From NCBI GenBank assembly GCA_018654125.1, contig JABIME010000209.1, positions 1-14,721 of the forward strand: a stretch of DNA of 14,721 nucleotides. Direction: 5' to 3'. The DNA is from Candidatus Cloacimonadota bacterium. Its GTDB lineage: Bacteria > Cloacimonadota > Cloacimonadia > Cloacimonadales > TCS61. Numbering within the stretch: the first letter of the stretch is position 1; each line of letters begins with the position of its first letter. Position numbers and translations under genes: made by a program. Shown in pieces: positions 6,892 through 13,718 of this stretch. Under the pieces are notes generated by a model, which saw nothing but the letters and a program-made list of their open reading frames with translations, did no database searches and was not told the DNA's origin.

Positions 6892-8136
6892 ATGTATTTC
6901 GAATTCTTATCTGCAGATGACAAAAAGGCTATAGATGCGCTAAAACAGTATCACGGTGGCGCAAAGAAGATTAGTGAAACTATTACTGAAATGAGGAAAT
7001 ATGAAACCCGAAAGAGAATATTAAATGACAAAGGTTTTGGTGATATGATAGCTGATGCTGAAGAGCTTGTGAAGAAATTCCCTAAAGTGCAAGATTATGA
7101 GAAGAAACATAATATTTCTTATGATAATTCACTTGGAATTGGAACAGCTCAGGTTTCTGGTTGGCAAGGTGCTAAGGTTACACATAATGCCATGAAACGC
7201 ATTGCTGAAAGTGCTGAAAATGGTGATGAGTGTTTTGTCCCATCTGAATTTATTTCTGTAGTTGCACTTACTGATAACTATATTTATAATGGTGACTTAA
7301 TGGCAACATTGATGATGAGTGAGAATATTATGAAATGTTCAAAATTTTGTAGTACAAATCTCATTGGAATTCCACAACCTAAAGCTAGATTTAAGAAATT
7401 GGAAGAGGTTACAGGTAAAAAATTTGAAGTAGCAGAAGCTGATACAGAAAATGCTGCCATAATTTTAAAAAATCAGGGAACTTTCTTTGGAAATTTTGGC
7501 GGGATAGAATGTGCAAATGATAATCATCTTGTGTATCTTGATGGAGTAACCAGAACTGCTCTTGCAACCGGTGGAGATTTTTTCCTCAATCCTAGCTGGA
7601 GTTCTATTATCGCTGCTTGTTATTATGGTAGAGATATTCCAAACTTACATTTCAAAATTTCTATGTTGCTTTCAACTCAAACTGTTATGCAATTTCGAAT
7701 GCTTTTAAATATTATGAAATCCTACCTTCGTGATGATTACACCTCTCCACTTTATGAGATCAATATTGGTAATGGTGCTACATCCGATACATTTATTCAG
7801 TGTTCAAAAGAGCTTGATGCAAGTGGAATTAAAGGTGTGAGTCTTGCTGCTCATATTTACATTAATCCCGATCTTGGTATTGAAGGATTTAATTGGACTG
7901 AAAATGCTTTTAAAGTTCTAGAAAACGGAACTAATATGACATTCAAATATGAGAGTGATGGAACTGCTCGTGAACTTGATACAATGATGGCTTATTTTCT
8001 CTCGGAAGACGAACGTGATGAAAATTCTGAGAAGATAGGTGATGTGATCTATTATAAATCTCTTAGAGCCAGTAAAGATGGAAAAAGCTTTATGGAGAAA
8101 GGGATTAAACCAATATTTGGTGGAAGCTCGTATTAG
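6892..8136 (+). CDS. Uncharacterised cytoplasmic protein, 414 residues
   Basis: I do not recognise the family. There is no signal peptide or membrane segment. The sequence has an ordinary soluble-enzyme composition, with a helical N-terminus (about 1-75, lysine- and glutamate-rich) followed by an alternating helix/strand region. Glycine-rich stretches that could be conserved include GIGTAQVSGWQG (about 82-93), GTFFGNFGGIECAND (about 197-211), ATGGDFFLNPSW (about 225-236) and the C-terminal KPIFGGSSY. The later part (YEINIGNGATSD onward) alternates strand and helix in a way compatible with a TIM barrel, but this is only an impression. Translation starts at an ATG with a perfect AGGAGG (6882-6887) four bases upstream, suggesting good expression. 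It is followed by the structured 211-base region before the aminotransferase, so it may end a transcription unit. Confidence 0.75.
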   Translation: MYFEFLSADDKKAIDALKQYHGGAKKISETITEMRKYETRKRILNDKGFGDMIADAEELVKKFPKVQDYEKKHNISYDNSLGIGTAQVSGWQGAKVTHNAMKRIAESAENGDECFVPSEFISVVALTDNYIYNGDLMATLMMSENIMKCSKFCSTNLIGIPQPKARFKKLEEVTGKKFEVAEADTENAAIILKNQGTFFGNFGGIECANDNHLVYLDGVTRTALATGGDFFLNPSWSSIIAACYYGRDIPNLHFKISMLLSTQTVMQFRMLLNIMKSYLRDDYTSPLYEINIGNGATSDTFIQCSKELDASGIKGVSLAAHIYINPDLGIEGFNWTENAFKVLENGTNMTFKYESDGTARELDTMMAYFLSEDERDENSEKIGDVIYYKSLRASKDGKSFMEKGIKPIFGGSSY

Positions 8137-8142
8137 AATAAA

Positions 8143-8329
8143 TCAGCATGAAACCTTGCGAATGATGCGTGCGGTAAACGATGCTGAAATTCTTTTGTGT
8201 AACCAATGATTTAGATCTTCGCAATGGTGAATAGTATAATACCATTGCAGAGGTTGTTAATCATATGCAAGGTAAAACACAAGTAAATTGTTCAACCCGA
8301 CTCGGGATTTTGATACTCGAGTCGTGTTG
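8143..8329 (+). ncRNA. Structured leader with three consecutive stem-loops upstream of the aminotransferase
   Basis: The gap 8137-8347 holds no gene but carries three stem-loops. First: TCAGCAT (8143-8149) with ATGCTGA (8181-8187), enclosing an inner hairpin 8153-8175. Second: GCAATGGT (8221-8228) with ACCATTGC (8241-8248), extended by wobble and A-T pairs to ATGATT (8206-8211) with AATCAT (8259-8264). Third: 8293-8306 with 8316-8329. A TATAAT at 8235-8240 sits in the second loop and could be a promoter -10, but no -35 is convincing. I do not recognise a known riboswitch or a tRNA. A cis-acting leader of the aminotransferase operon or an independent small RNA both fit; the strand is assumed from the downstream gene. 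Confidence 0.45.
8293..8329 (+). promoter_or_regulatory. Strong hairpin just upstream of the aminotransferase Shine-Dalgarno
   Basis: Fourteen positions on each arm (8293-8306 and 8316-8329) pair with one C-T mismatch and one G-T wobble around a 9-base loop. The arms are GC-rich against an AT-rich background. It is bracketed by a direct repeat TTGTTCAA (8288-8295 and 8327-8334). The Shine-Dalgarno AGGGAG (8337-8342) begins 7 bases past the stem, so the fold could modulate translation. The absence of a T-run argues against a normal intrinsic terminator, though it could still serve as one for the upstream gene. Confidence 0.5.
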
Positions 8330-8347
8330 TTCAAATAGGGAGCAAAA

Positions 8348-9559
8348 ATGATAAAAGATTGGAAGGGAAAATATTCCAATATTATGAAGGATTTCGAAGG
8401 ATATTCGATAGGCAAAATATTTAAATATTTAAATGATCCAGAAATAATCTCACTTGCTGGTGGTCTGCCTTCACCAGATATGTTCCAAAAAATTCAGATG
8501 AGAGCAGTATCAAAGAGATTACTGGAAAATAATTTGGAGAATATCTTCCAATATTCTGCTGTTCCTGGTGAAGATAGTTTAAAAAACGCAGTTATAGAAT
8601 TTTTAAAAAGAGATGATATTATTATCTCAAAAGAGCAGGTGGTAGTAACAACTTCAGGGCAGCATGGTTTAGATTTAACAGGAAGATTATTCCTAAATCC
8701 TGGTGATACAATAATGATTGATCGTCCAACTTTTGCAGGTGCAATAGTTGCTTTTCAAATGCAGAATCCAAAGATAATTGGAATTGATATAGAAGCTGAT
8801 GGACCTAATGTAAACGAATATAAAAAAAGACTTAATGAGATGGATGTAAAACCAAAGTTTATTTATGTTGTTCCAGATTTCCAAAATCCAACAGGTATCA
8901 CAACAAGCCTTGCAAAGCGTGAAGCGCTTCTTGATATTAGTTATGAGTTTGATATTCCAATTATAGAAGATAGCCCATACCGTGATCTTCGTTATCACGG
9001 GGAATCTATTCCTTCAATATTTTCTTTAGATCAAAAGAAAGGTGGATCTAATGTTATTGGGCTTTATACATTCTCAAAAATATTCTGTCCTGGTATAAGG
9101 GTTGGTTTTAGTATTGGTGCAAAAGAAGTCATAGAAAAAATGGGCAACATAAAAGGTGGTAACGTTCTAAATACTCCTAAATACAATCAGGATCTGTGTA
9201 CAGCTTTCTTAACAGAAATGGATTATGATGCACATATGGGAAAATGCAAATTATATTACAGCGAAAAACTTAATGTGTTCTTACAATCTATGGAAACGTA
9301 TTTTCCAAGTGAGTGGGGAGTAGAATGGACCAAACCGGAAGGTGGATTATTTTTGTGGGTATCGCTTCCAAAGCAGATAGATACAATGAATTTATTTTAT
9401 GAAGCAATTAAATATAAGGTAGCCTTTGTTCCGGGTGAAGTATTCTATGGTGAGAATGTAAGTACAAATCATATGCGGATCAACTTTTCTTTTGCTTCTA
9501 AAAAACAAATTGCAGAAGCCGTTAAAAGATTAGCCGAGTGTGTGGAAACACAAATTTAG
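8348..9559 (+). CDS. PLP-dependent aminotransferase, LysN/2-aminoadipate-aminotransferase type
   Basis: A fold-type I (class I/II) aminotransferase of 403 residues, moving an amino group between an amino acid and a 2-oxo acid with pyridoxal phosphate. SLAGGLPSPDMF (35-46) is the substrate-gating N-terminal motif of the 2-aminoadipate/KAT-II-like group. VPDFQNPTG (175-183) holds the conserved Asn, and EDSPYRDLRY (207-216) the cofactor-binding Asp and Tyr. SK244 in YTFSKIFCPGIRVGF is the PLP-Schiff-base lysine, and the Arg in MRINFSFA near the C-terminus binds the substrate carboxylate. This group covers 2-aminoadipate, leucine, aromatic and other amino acids, so the substrate is not fixed. The start is set by AGGGAG at 8337-8342, behind a strong hairpin. 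The SDR gene starts 9 bases after the stop. Confidence 0.9.
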   Translation: MIKDWKGKYSNIMKDFEGYSIGKIFKYLNDPEIISLAGGLPSPDMFQKIQMRAVSKRLLENNLENIFQYSAVPGEDSLKNAVIEFLKRDDIIISKEQVVVTTSGQHGLDLTGRLFLNPGDTIMIDRPTFAGAIVAFQMQNPKIIGIDIEADGPNVNEYKKRLNEMDVKPKFIYVVPDFQNPTGITTSLAKREALLDISYEFDIPIIEDSPYRDLRYHGESIPSIFSLDQKKGGSNVIGLYTFSKIFCPGIRVGFSIGAKEVIEKMGNIKGGNVLNTPKYNQDLCTAFLTEMDYDAHMGKCKLYYSEKLNVFLQSMETYFPSEWGVEWTKPEGGLFLWVSLPKQIDTMNLFYEAIKYKVAFVPGEVFYGENVSTNHMRINFSFASKKQIAEAVKRLAECVETQI

Positions 9560-9568
9560 GAATTGTAG

Positions 9569-10360
9569 ATGGATTTGAAAATTAAAAATAAGATTGCTCT
9601 TGTAACAGCAGCGAGCAAAGGTTTAGGAAAAGCTGTAGCAACACAATTAGCTTCCGAAGGAGCGATAGTAATCATTTGTTCTAGAGATCCTGAATCCTTA
9701 GAGAAAGCAAAATTACAGATTGCAAAGAAAACAAACAATTCTGTTCACACTATCACTTGTGATGTTACAGATGAGGTTGAAGTAACAAAGATGATAGATT
9801 CAATTCAAAAGAATTATGGTTCTTTAGATATTCTCATTACAAATGCTGGAGGGCCTCCTGCTGGTAGTTTTGGAGATTTTAATATTGAAGATTATCGCAA
9901 GGCAATTGAGTTAAATCTATTAAGCACAATCTCACTTTGTAAAAAAGCGGTTCCGCTAATGAAATTAAAAAAGTGGGGCAGGATTGTAATGATAACTTCT
10001 GTTTCTGTAAAGCAGCCTATCGATAATCTAATCTTATCTAATACGGCCAGAACAGGAGTGATTGGTTTTATGAAGAGTCTCTCTAATAACGTTGCTGTTG
10101 ATGGGATAACTGTAAATGCGATATGCCCTGGATATACTAAAACACAAAGAGTAGAAAAATTAGCTCAATCATTTGCAGCAAATAATGAAACAACAGAAGA
10201 ACAATTTTATAAAAAATTGGAATCTGATATTCCAATGAGAAGAGTTGGATCAACAGAGGAGTTTGCTCAATCAGTTGCTTTTTTAACCTCAGAGGGAGCA
10301 GGTTACATAACAGGTGTCTCATTAAAAGTTGATGGTGGATATGCCAGAGGATTGTTTTGA
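9569..10360 (+). CDS. SDR-family oxidoreductase with non-canonical catalytic residues (YkvO-like)
   Basis: A 263-residue cytoplasmic Rossmann-fold protein of the short-chain dehydrogenase/reductase superfamily. TAASKGLG (13-20) is the dinucleotide-binding loop, CDVTD (64-68) the adenine-site motif and NAGG (92-95) the structural motif. S144 (MITSVSV) is in the place of the catalytic serine. Where classical SDRs have Tyr-x3-Lys, this protein has S157-N-T-A-R161, so both the Tyr and Lys are replaced. From memory, the NAGGPPAG and SVKQPxxNLxLSNxxRxGV pattern defines a divergent subgroup usually annotated as 3-oxoacyl-ACP reductase (YkvO-like), so the change is shared and not a local mutation. 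ICPGYTKTQRV and the C-terminal VDGGYARGLF are normal. It lies 9 bases after the aminotransferase stop. Its reaction is uncertain. Confidence 0.88.
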   Translation: MDLKIKNKIALVTAASKGLGKAVATQLASEGAIVIICSRDPESLEKAKLQIAKKTNNSVHTITCDVTDEVEVTKMIDSIQKNYGSLDILITNAGGPPAGSFGDFNIEDYRKAIELNLLSTISLCKKAVPLMKLKKWGRIVMITSVSVKQPIDNLILSNTARTGVIGFMKSLSNNVAVDGITVNAICPGYTKTQRVEKLAQSFAANNETTEEQFYKKLESDIPMRRVGSTEEFAQSVAFLTSEGAGYITGVSLKVDGGYARGLF

Positions 10361-10364
10361 TTAG

Positions 10365-10403
10365 ATTTTTTCAACATAGAGGCACAAAGTCACTAGAAAA
10401 AAA
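10365..10403. repeat. Degenerate RAGNCAC-type short tandem repeat
   Basis: The gap after the SDR gene contains AGAGGCAC, AAAGTCAC and TAGAAA units in tandem (10378-10397), flanked by a T-run on the left and an A-run on the right. The pattern resembles the CACAGAGGCACAGAG-type intergenic sequences I recall from many bacterial genomes. With only two and a half degenerate units visible, the assignment is weak. Confidence 0.3.
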
Positions 10404-10426
10404 GATACTATAAAAGGAGATTAATT

Positions 10427-10762
10427 ATGAATAAAGATATTTATCCTGAGATGATAAAGAATTTACCGGAAATTGAAATTGCTATAGAAGGTGCTCGAGG
10501 CTGGTTGATGCAGGATGATACAATATCTGCTGTGTTCTTCGAACTAGACCCAATCGGGAAAATTCCGGATCACTCTCATTGTGCACAGTGGGGAATGGTG
10601 CTAGAAGGCAAGATGAGATTTACTATCGATGGTGAAACAAAAATATACACTAAAGGTGATCGCTATAACATTCCAGAAGGAATAATTCATTCTGCAGAAT
10701 TTATAACCAAATGCTATGTTATGGATTTTTTTGCAGACCCAAATAGATATAAAAAAAAATAA
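10427..10762 (+). CDS. Small single-domain cupin protein
   Basis: A 111-residue single-domain cupin. The first cupin motif reads H49-S-H51-C-A-Q54-W-G-M-V-L-E60-G, with two histidines plus Gln or Glu as metal ligands. The second motif ends in H88 (YNIPEGIIHSAEF), the third histidine. The metal site therefore appears intact. Such proteins may be sugar or amino-acid isomerases, dioxygenases, or ligand sensors; nothing here distinguishes between them. AAGGAG at 10414-10419 lies 7 bases before the ATG. It sits between the SDR gene and thrC, and all three are likely co-transcribed unless the repeat-like gap at 10365-10403 separates them. Confidence 0.85.
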   Translation: MNKDIYPEMIKNLPEIEIAIEGARGWLMQDDTISAVFFELDPIGKIPDHSHCAQWGMVLEGKMRFTIDGETKIYTKGDRYNIPEGIIHSAEFITKCYVMDFFADPNRYKKK

Positions 10763-10780
10763 AATATTAGGAAAAATAAA

Positions 10781-12145
10781 ATGAAGAACATTAAATTTTA
10801 CTCAACCAATTTAAAAGCAGAAAAGGTTGATTTTAAAAGTGCATTATTAAAGGGCTTGGCTCCGGATAAAGGTCTTTATATGCCGGAGGTTATTCCAACA
10901 TTTACAAAAAAAGAAATTGGCAAATTCTCACAAATGGAATATCATGAAATCGCTTTTGAAGTTGGAAGAAAATTCTTGCATGATCAGATCTTAGATGAAG
11001 ATCTGAAGGCAATTACAAAAGATGCCTACAATTATGATGTCCCGCTGGAAAATATTTATGATAGAAAATATGTGATGCGATTAGATCAGGGGCCTACAGC
11101 ATCTTTTAAGGATTTTGCTGCAAGAATGATGGGTAGATTAATGCAATATTATCTCGATATAGAAAATCGCGAATTATTAATTCTAACTGCAACTTCTGGT
11201 GATACAGGCAGTGCTATTGCAAACGCATTTTATGGTTTAGATAATATTAAGGTTGTGGTATTGTTCCCAGAAGCTGAAGTTACAAATCGGCAACGAAAAC
11301 AAATGACAACTTTAGGTAAGAACATTCAGATACTTGGTCTTGATGCTAAATTCGATGATTGCCAATACTTAGTAAAAGATGCGTTTTCTGATAGTGAATT
11401 AGATTATTTGAACCTATCCTCAGCAAACTCAATAAATATTGGAAGATTGATCCCGCAGATAGTATACTATTTTTATTCATTTGCACATCTAAAGAAAAGT
11501 GAAGATGAAGAGGTTGTATTCTCCGTTCCATCAGGTAATTTTGGAGATATGATGGGTGGAATGCTAGCCAAAAAGATGGGACTTCCAATAAAGAAATTCA
11601 TAATTGCAACTAATGAAAACGATGAATTTCCAAAATTTGTAAATACAGGAAGTTATGATAAGATCGAGCCATCTAAAAATTGCCTTTCCAGTGCAATGAA
11701 TGTTGGACATCCGAGCAATGTTTCGCGCCTAATTGCGCTCTATGATGGAGTTATGGATGAGACCGGAGAAATTAGTAAAATACCAAATATGAATAAATTA
11801 CGACAAGATGTTTACTCAACGAGTATTACTGATGAAGAGACACGACAGATGATTGCTGAAGCATATAAAAAGCACAAATTATTATTAGAACCTCATGGTT
11901 CTGTTGGTTGGGCTGGCTTGCAAAGATTTTTGCAGGAATATCCGGAATTTGATGATAAGAATCAACTATGTATTTCATTGGAAACTGCTCATCCAGCTAA
12001 ATTTCCGGAACAGATAGTAGATATTTTAAATTTTGATCCAAAACTCCCAAAAAGTCTAGAAGGATTGGAAGAAAAAAAAGAATCGTATGATAAAGTGATG
12101 AACAACTATGAGGAATTCAAAAAATATTTGATAAAGAATTATTAA
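10781..12145 (+). CDS. thrC: Threonine synthase
   Basis: Converts O-phospho-L-homoserine to L-threonine and phosphate with pyridoxal phosphate, the last step of threonine synthesis, in the cytoplasm. The 454 residues match the longer thrC type, with the N-terminal FYSTN and GLAPDKGLYMPE motif (27-36). K110 in GPTASFKDFA is the PLP lysine, TATSGDTGSAIA (136-147) is the phosphate-binding loop, and SGNFGD (251-256) is a further cofactor-site motif. RQRKQMTTLG and SSANSINIGRL are also typical. An AGGAAA-like Shine-Dalgarno precedes the ATG. The gene is followed after 19 bases by the AMP ligase and then by the mutase-like putative homoserine kinase, which would supply its substrate. Confidence 0.96.
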   Translation: MKNIKFYSTNLKAEKVDFKSALLKGLAPDKGLYMPEVIPTFTKKEIGKFSQMEYHEIAFEVGRKFLHDQILDEDLKAITKDAYNYDVPLENIYDRKYVMRLDQGPTASFKDFAARMMGRLMQYYLDIENRELLILTATSGDTGSAIANAFYGLDNIKVVVLFPEAEVTNRQRKQMTTLGKNIQILGLDAKFDDCQYLVKDAFSDSELDYLNLSSANSINIGRLIPQIVYYFYSFAHLKKSEDEEVVFSVPSGNFGDMMGGMLAKKMGLPIKKFIIATNENDEFPKFVNTGSYDKIEPSKNCLSSAMNVGHPSNVSRLIALYDGVMDETGEISKIPNMNKLRQDVYSTSITDEETRQMIAEAYKKHKLLLEPHGSVGWAGLQRFLQEYPEFDDKNQLCISLETAHPAKFPEQIVDILNFDPKLPKSLEGLEEKKESYDKVMNNYEEFKKYLIKNY

Positions 12146-12164
12146 TCAATTATTAGGAGGGAAA

Positions 12165-13718
12165 ATGCAATTACATCAGAAATTTGTTGAAACTGCAAAA
12201 AATTTTAGTAAGAAAATATCTGTTCATGACATAGCAACAGGAAAAGATATTGCTTACGAAAGAATGCTAATTGTTTCATTAATATTGGCAAAGAAATTTA
12301 AGAAAATTAACAGCAAATATGTAGGATTAATGGTGCCAACATCTGCTGGTTGCATGCTAGCAAATTTAGGAATTCTTATGGCAGGCAAGATACCTGTAAT
12401 GATAAACTATGCCACAGGTGCTACAGAGAACTCTGTTTATGCTCAAGAAAAATGTAGTTTCCAAACAATAATTACAAGTAAAAAATTATTAGAAAAGATC
12501 AAGATGGATCCTATTGAAGGAATGGTGTTTTTAGAGGATATTGTAAAATCAGTTTCTCTTACAGACAAAATTCCGGCTCTCATTCGTTCCAAACTCTCTA
12601 TAAAAAGTATTTTGAAATCTATTCATCATGGTTCGGATGATGAAACAGCCGTAATTCTTTTTACAAGCGGTAGTGAAAAAGAACCAAAAGCAGTTCAATT
12701 AACCCATAAAAATATAGAACATAATTTAGTTGGAATTCCTAAAATTATGAGTTTAGGCTCAGATGATGTTTTTATTGCAAATTTACCACTTTTTCATGTA
12801 TTTGGAATAACTGCAAACTACTGGTTGCCTATAACTTTAGGGTGCTCGATAGTAGCATACCCAAATCCGCTTGATTATAAAATTGTTTGTGGATTGGTTA
12901 AGCAATATAAAGTAACGTTGATGGCTGGTACACCAAGTTTTTATTATGGCTACTTAAAAAAATCTGCAAAAGGTGATTTTGATTCTATGAGAATAGCAAT
13001 CTCTGGTGCAGATACATTAACAAATCAAATTTTTGATGGCTTTTTAAAGAAGCATGATCTTACCATTTTGAACGCATATGGAACCACCGAAACAAGTCCA
13101 GCTATATCAATAAATACACCTACAGAAAATAGAGTAGGAAGTGTGGGAAAACCAATTCCTAATGTTGAAGTAAAAATATTGCATATTGATACAGATGAGG
13201 AATTACCTGTAAATTCTGTTGGAAAGATCCTGGTGAAAGGTGATATGGTCATGAAGGGATATCTGGGTGATTTAGAAGAGACATCCTTACGCATCCATAA
13301 AGGTTGGTATGATACCGGTGATATGGGGCTAGTTGATGAAGATGGATACATCTGGCATAAAGGACGTTTAAAACGATTTGTGAAAGTTGGTGGAGAGATG
13401 ATATCGCTGGTTAAGGTAGAAGAAGTATTAAATAAATATCTTCCAGATGAAGTTATCTGTTGCGTAGTAGATGTTCCTAATCCAACTAAAGGAGCAGACG
13501 TAGTTGCAGCAATTACTACAGGTGCGATAGATACTAAAAAAATTCTTAAGAAAATGGCTGGTGATCTGCCTGCTATAGCTATCCCAAGAGAATTTCATAT
13601 ATTTGAGAATATTCCAATGATGGGTAGCGGAAAAGTGAATTTCCGTGAAGTAGAAAGACTTTGTAGAGAAATACATAAAGAAAAAAATAGGAATAAGAAG
13701 TATAAAGATAAACTATGA
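12165..13718 (+). CDS. Acyl-AMP-forming ligase (Aas/long-chain acyl-CoA or acyl-ACP synthetase type)
   Basis: A 517-residue adenylate-forming enzyme that activates a carboxylic acid with ATP and probably transfers it to CoA or an acyl carrier protein. LFTSGSEKEPKAVQLTHKN (165-183) is the nucleotide-binding P-loop motif. YGTTETSP (305-312) is motif A5, YDTGD (382-386) holds the ribose-binding Asp, GRLKRFVKVGGEMIS (400-414) is the hinge, and K490 in GSGKVNF is the catalytic lysine of the C-terminal lid. LPLFHVFG (207-214) resembles the synthetase domain of Aas, but the acyltransferase half of Aas is absent and the protein is stand-alone. AGGAGG at 12155-12160 sets the start. It lies between thrC and the downstream mutase-like gene (ATGA overlap), so it belongs to the threonine transcription unit although no lipid role in threonine synthesis is known. 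Confidence 0.88.
   Translation: MQLHQKFVETAKNFSKKISVHDIATGKDIAYERMLIVSLILAKKFKKINSKYVGLMVPTSAGCMLANLGILMAGKIPVMINYATGATENSVYAQEKCSFQTIITSKKLLEKIKMDPIEGMVFLEDIVKSVSLTDKIPALIRSKLSIKSILKSIHHGSDDETAVILFTSGSEKEPKAVQLTHKNIEHNLVGIPKIMSLGSDDVFIANLPLFHVFGITANYWLPITLGCSIVAYPNPLDYKIVCGLVKQYKVTLMAGTPSFYYGYLKKSAKGDFDSMRIAISGADTLTNQIFDGFLKKHDLTILNAYGTTETSPAISINTPTENRVGSVGKPIPNVEVKILHIDTDEELPVNSVGKILVKGDMVMKGYLGDLEETSLRIHKGWYDTGDMGLVDEDGYIWHKGRLKRFVKVGGEMISLVKVEEVLNKYLPDEVICCVVDVPNPTKGADVVAAITTGAIDTKKILKKMAGDLPAIAIPREFHIFENIPMMGSGKVNFREVERLCREIHKEKNRNKKYKDKL

Noticed and set aside
8235..8240. TATAAT as a firm promoter -10
   Set aside because: No acceptable -35 is found at 16-18 bases, promoters in this kind of organism may differ from the E. 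coli consensus, and AT-rich DNA gives such matches by chance.
8143..8329. tRNA or known riboswitch in the leader
   Set aside because: No cloverleaf or T-loop GTTCRANNC motif, and no consensus I recall from TPP, SAM, cobalamin, lysine, glycine or c-di-GMP riboswitches.
8293..8329. Intrinsic terminator of the 414-residue gene
   Set aside because: No T-run after the stem on the + strand; it lies seven bases from the next gene's Shine-Dalgarno.
13025..13351. Minus-strand frame within the AMP ligase gene
   Set aside because: It is the antisense shadow of conserved ligase motifs and shows a low-complexity Ser/Pro/Thr-rich composition.
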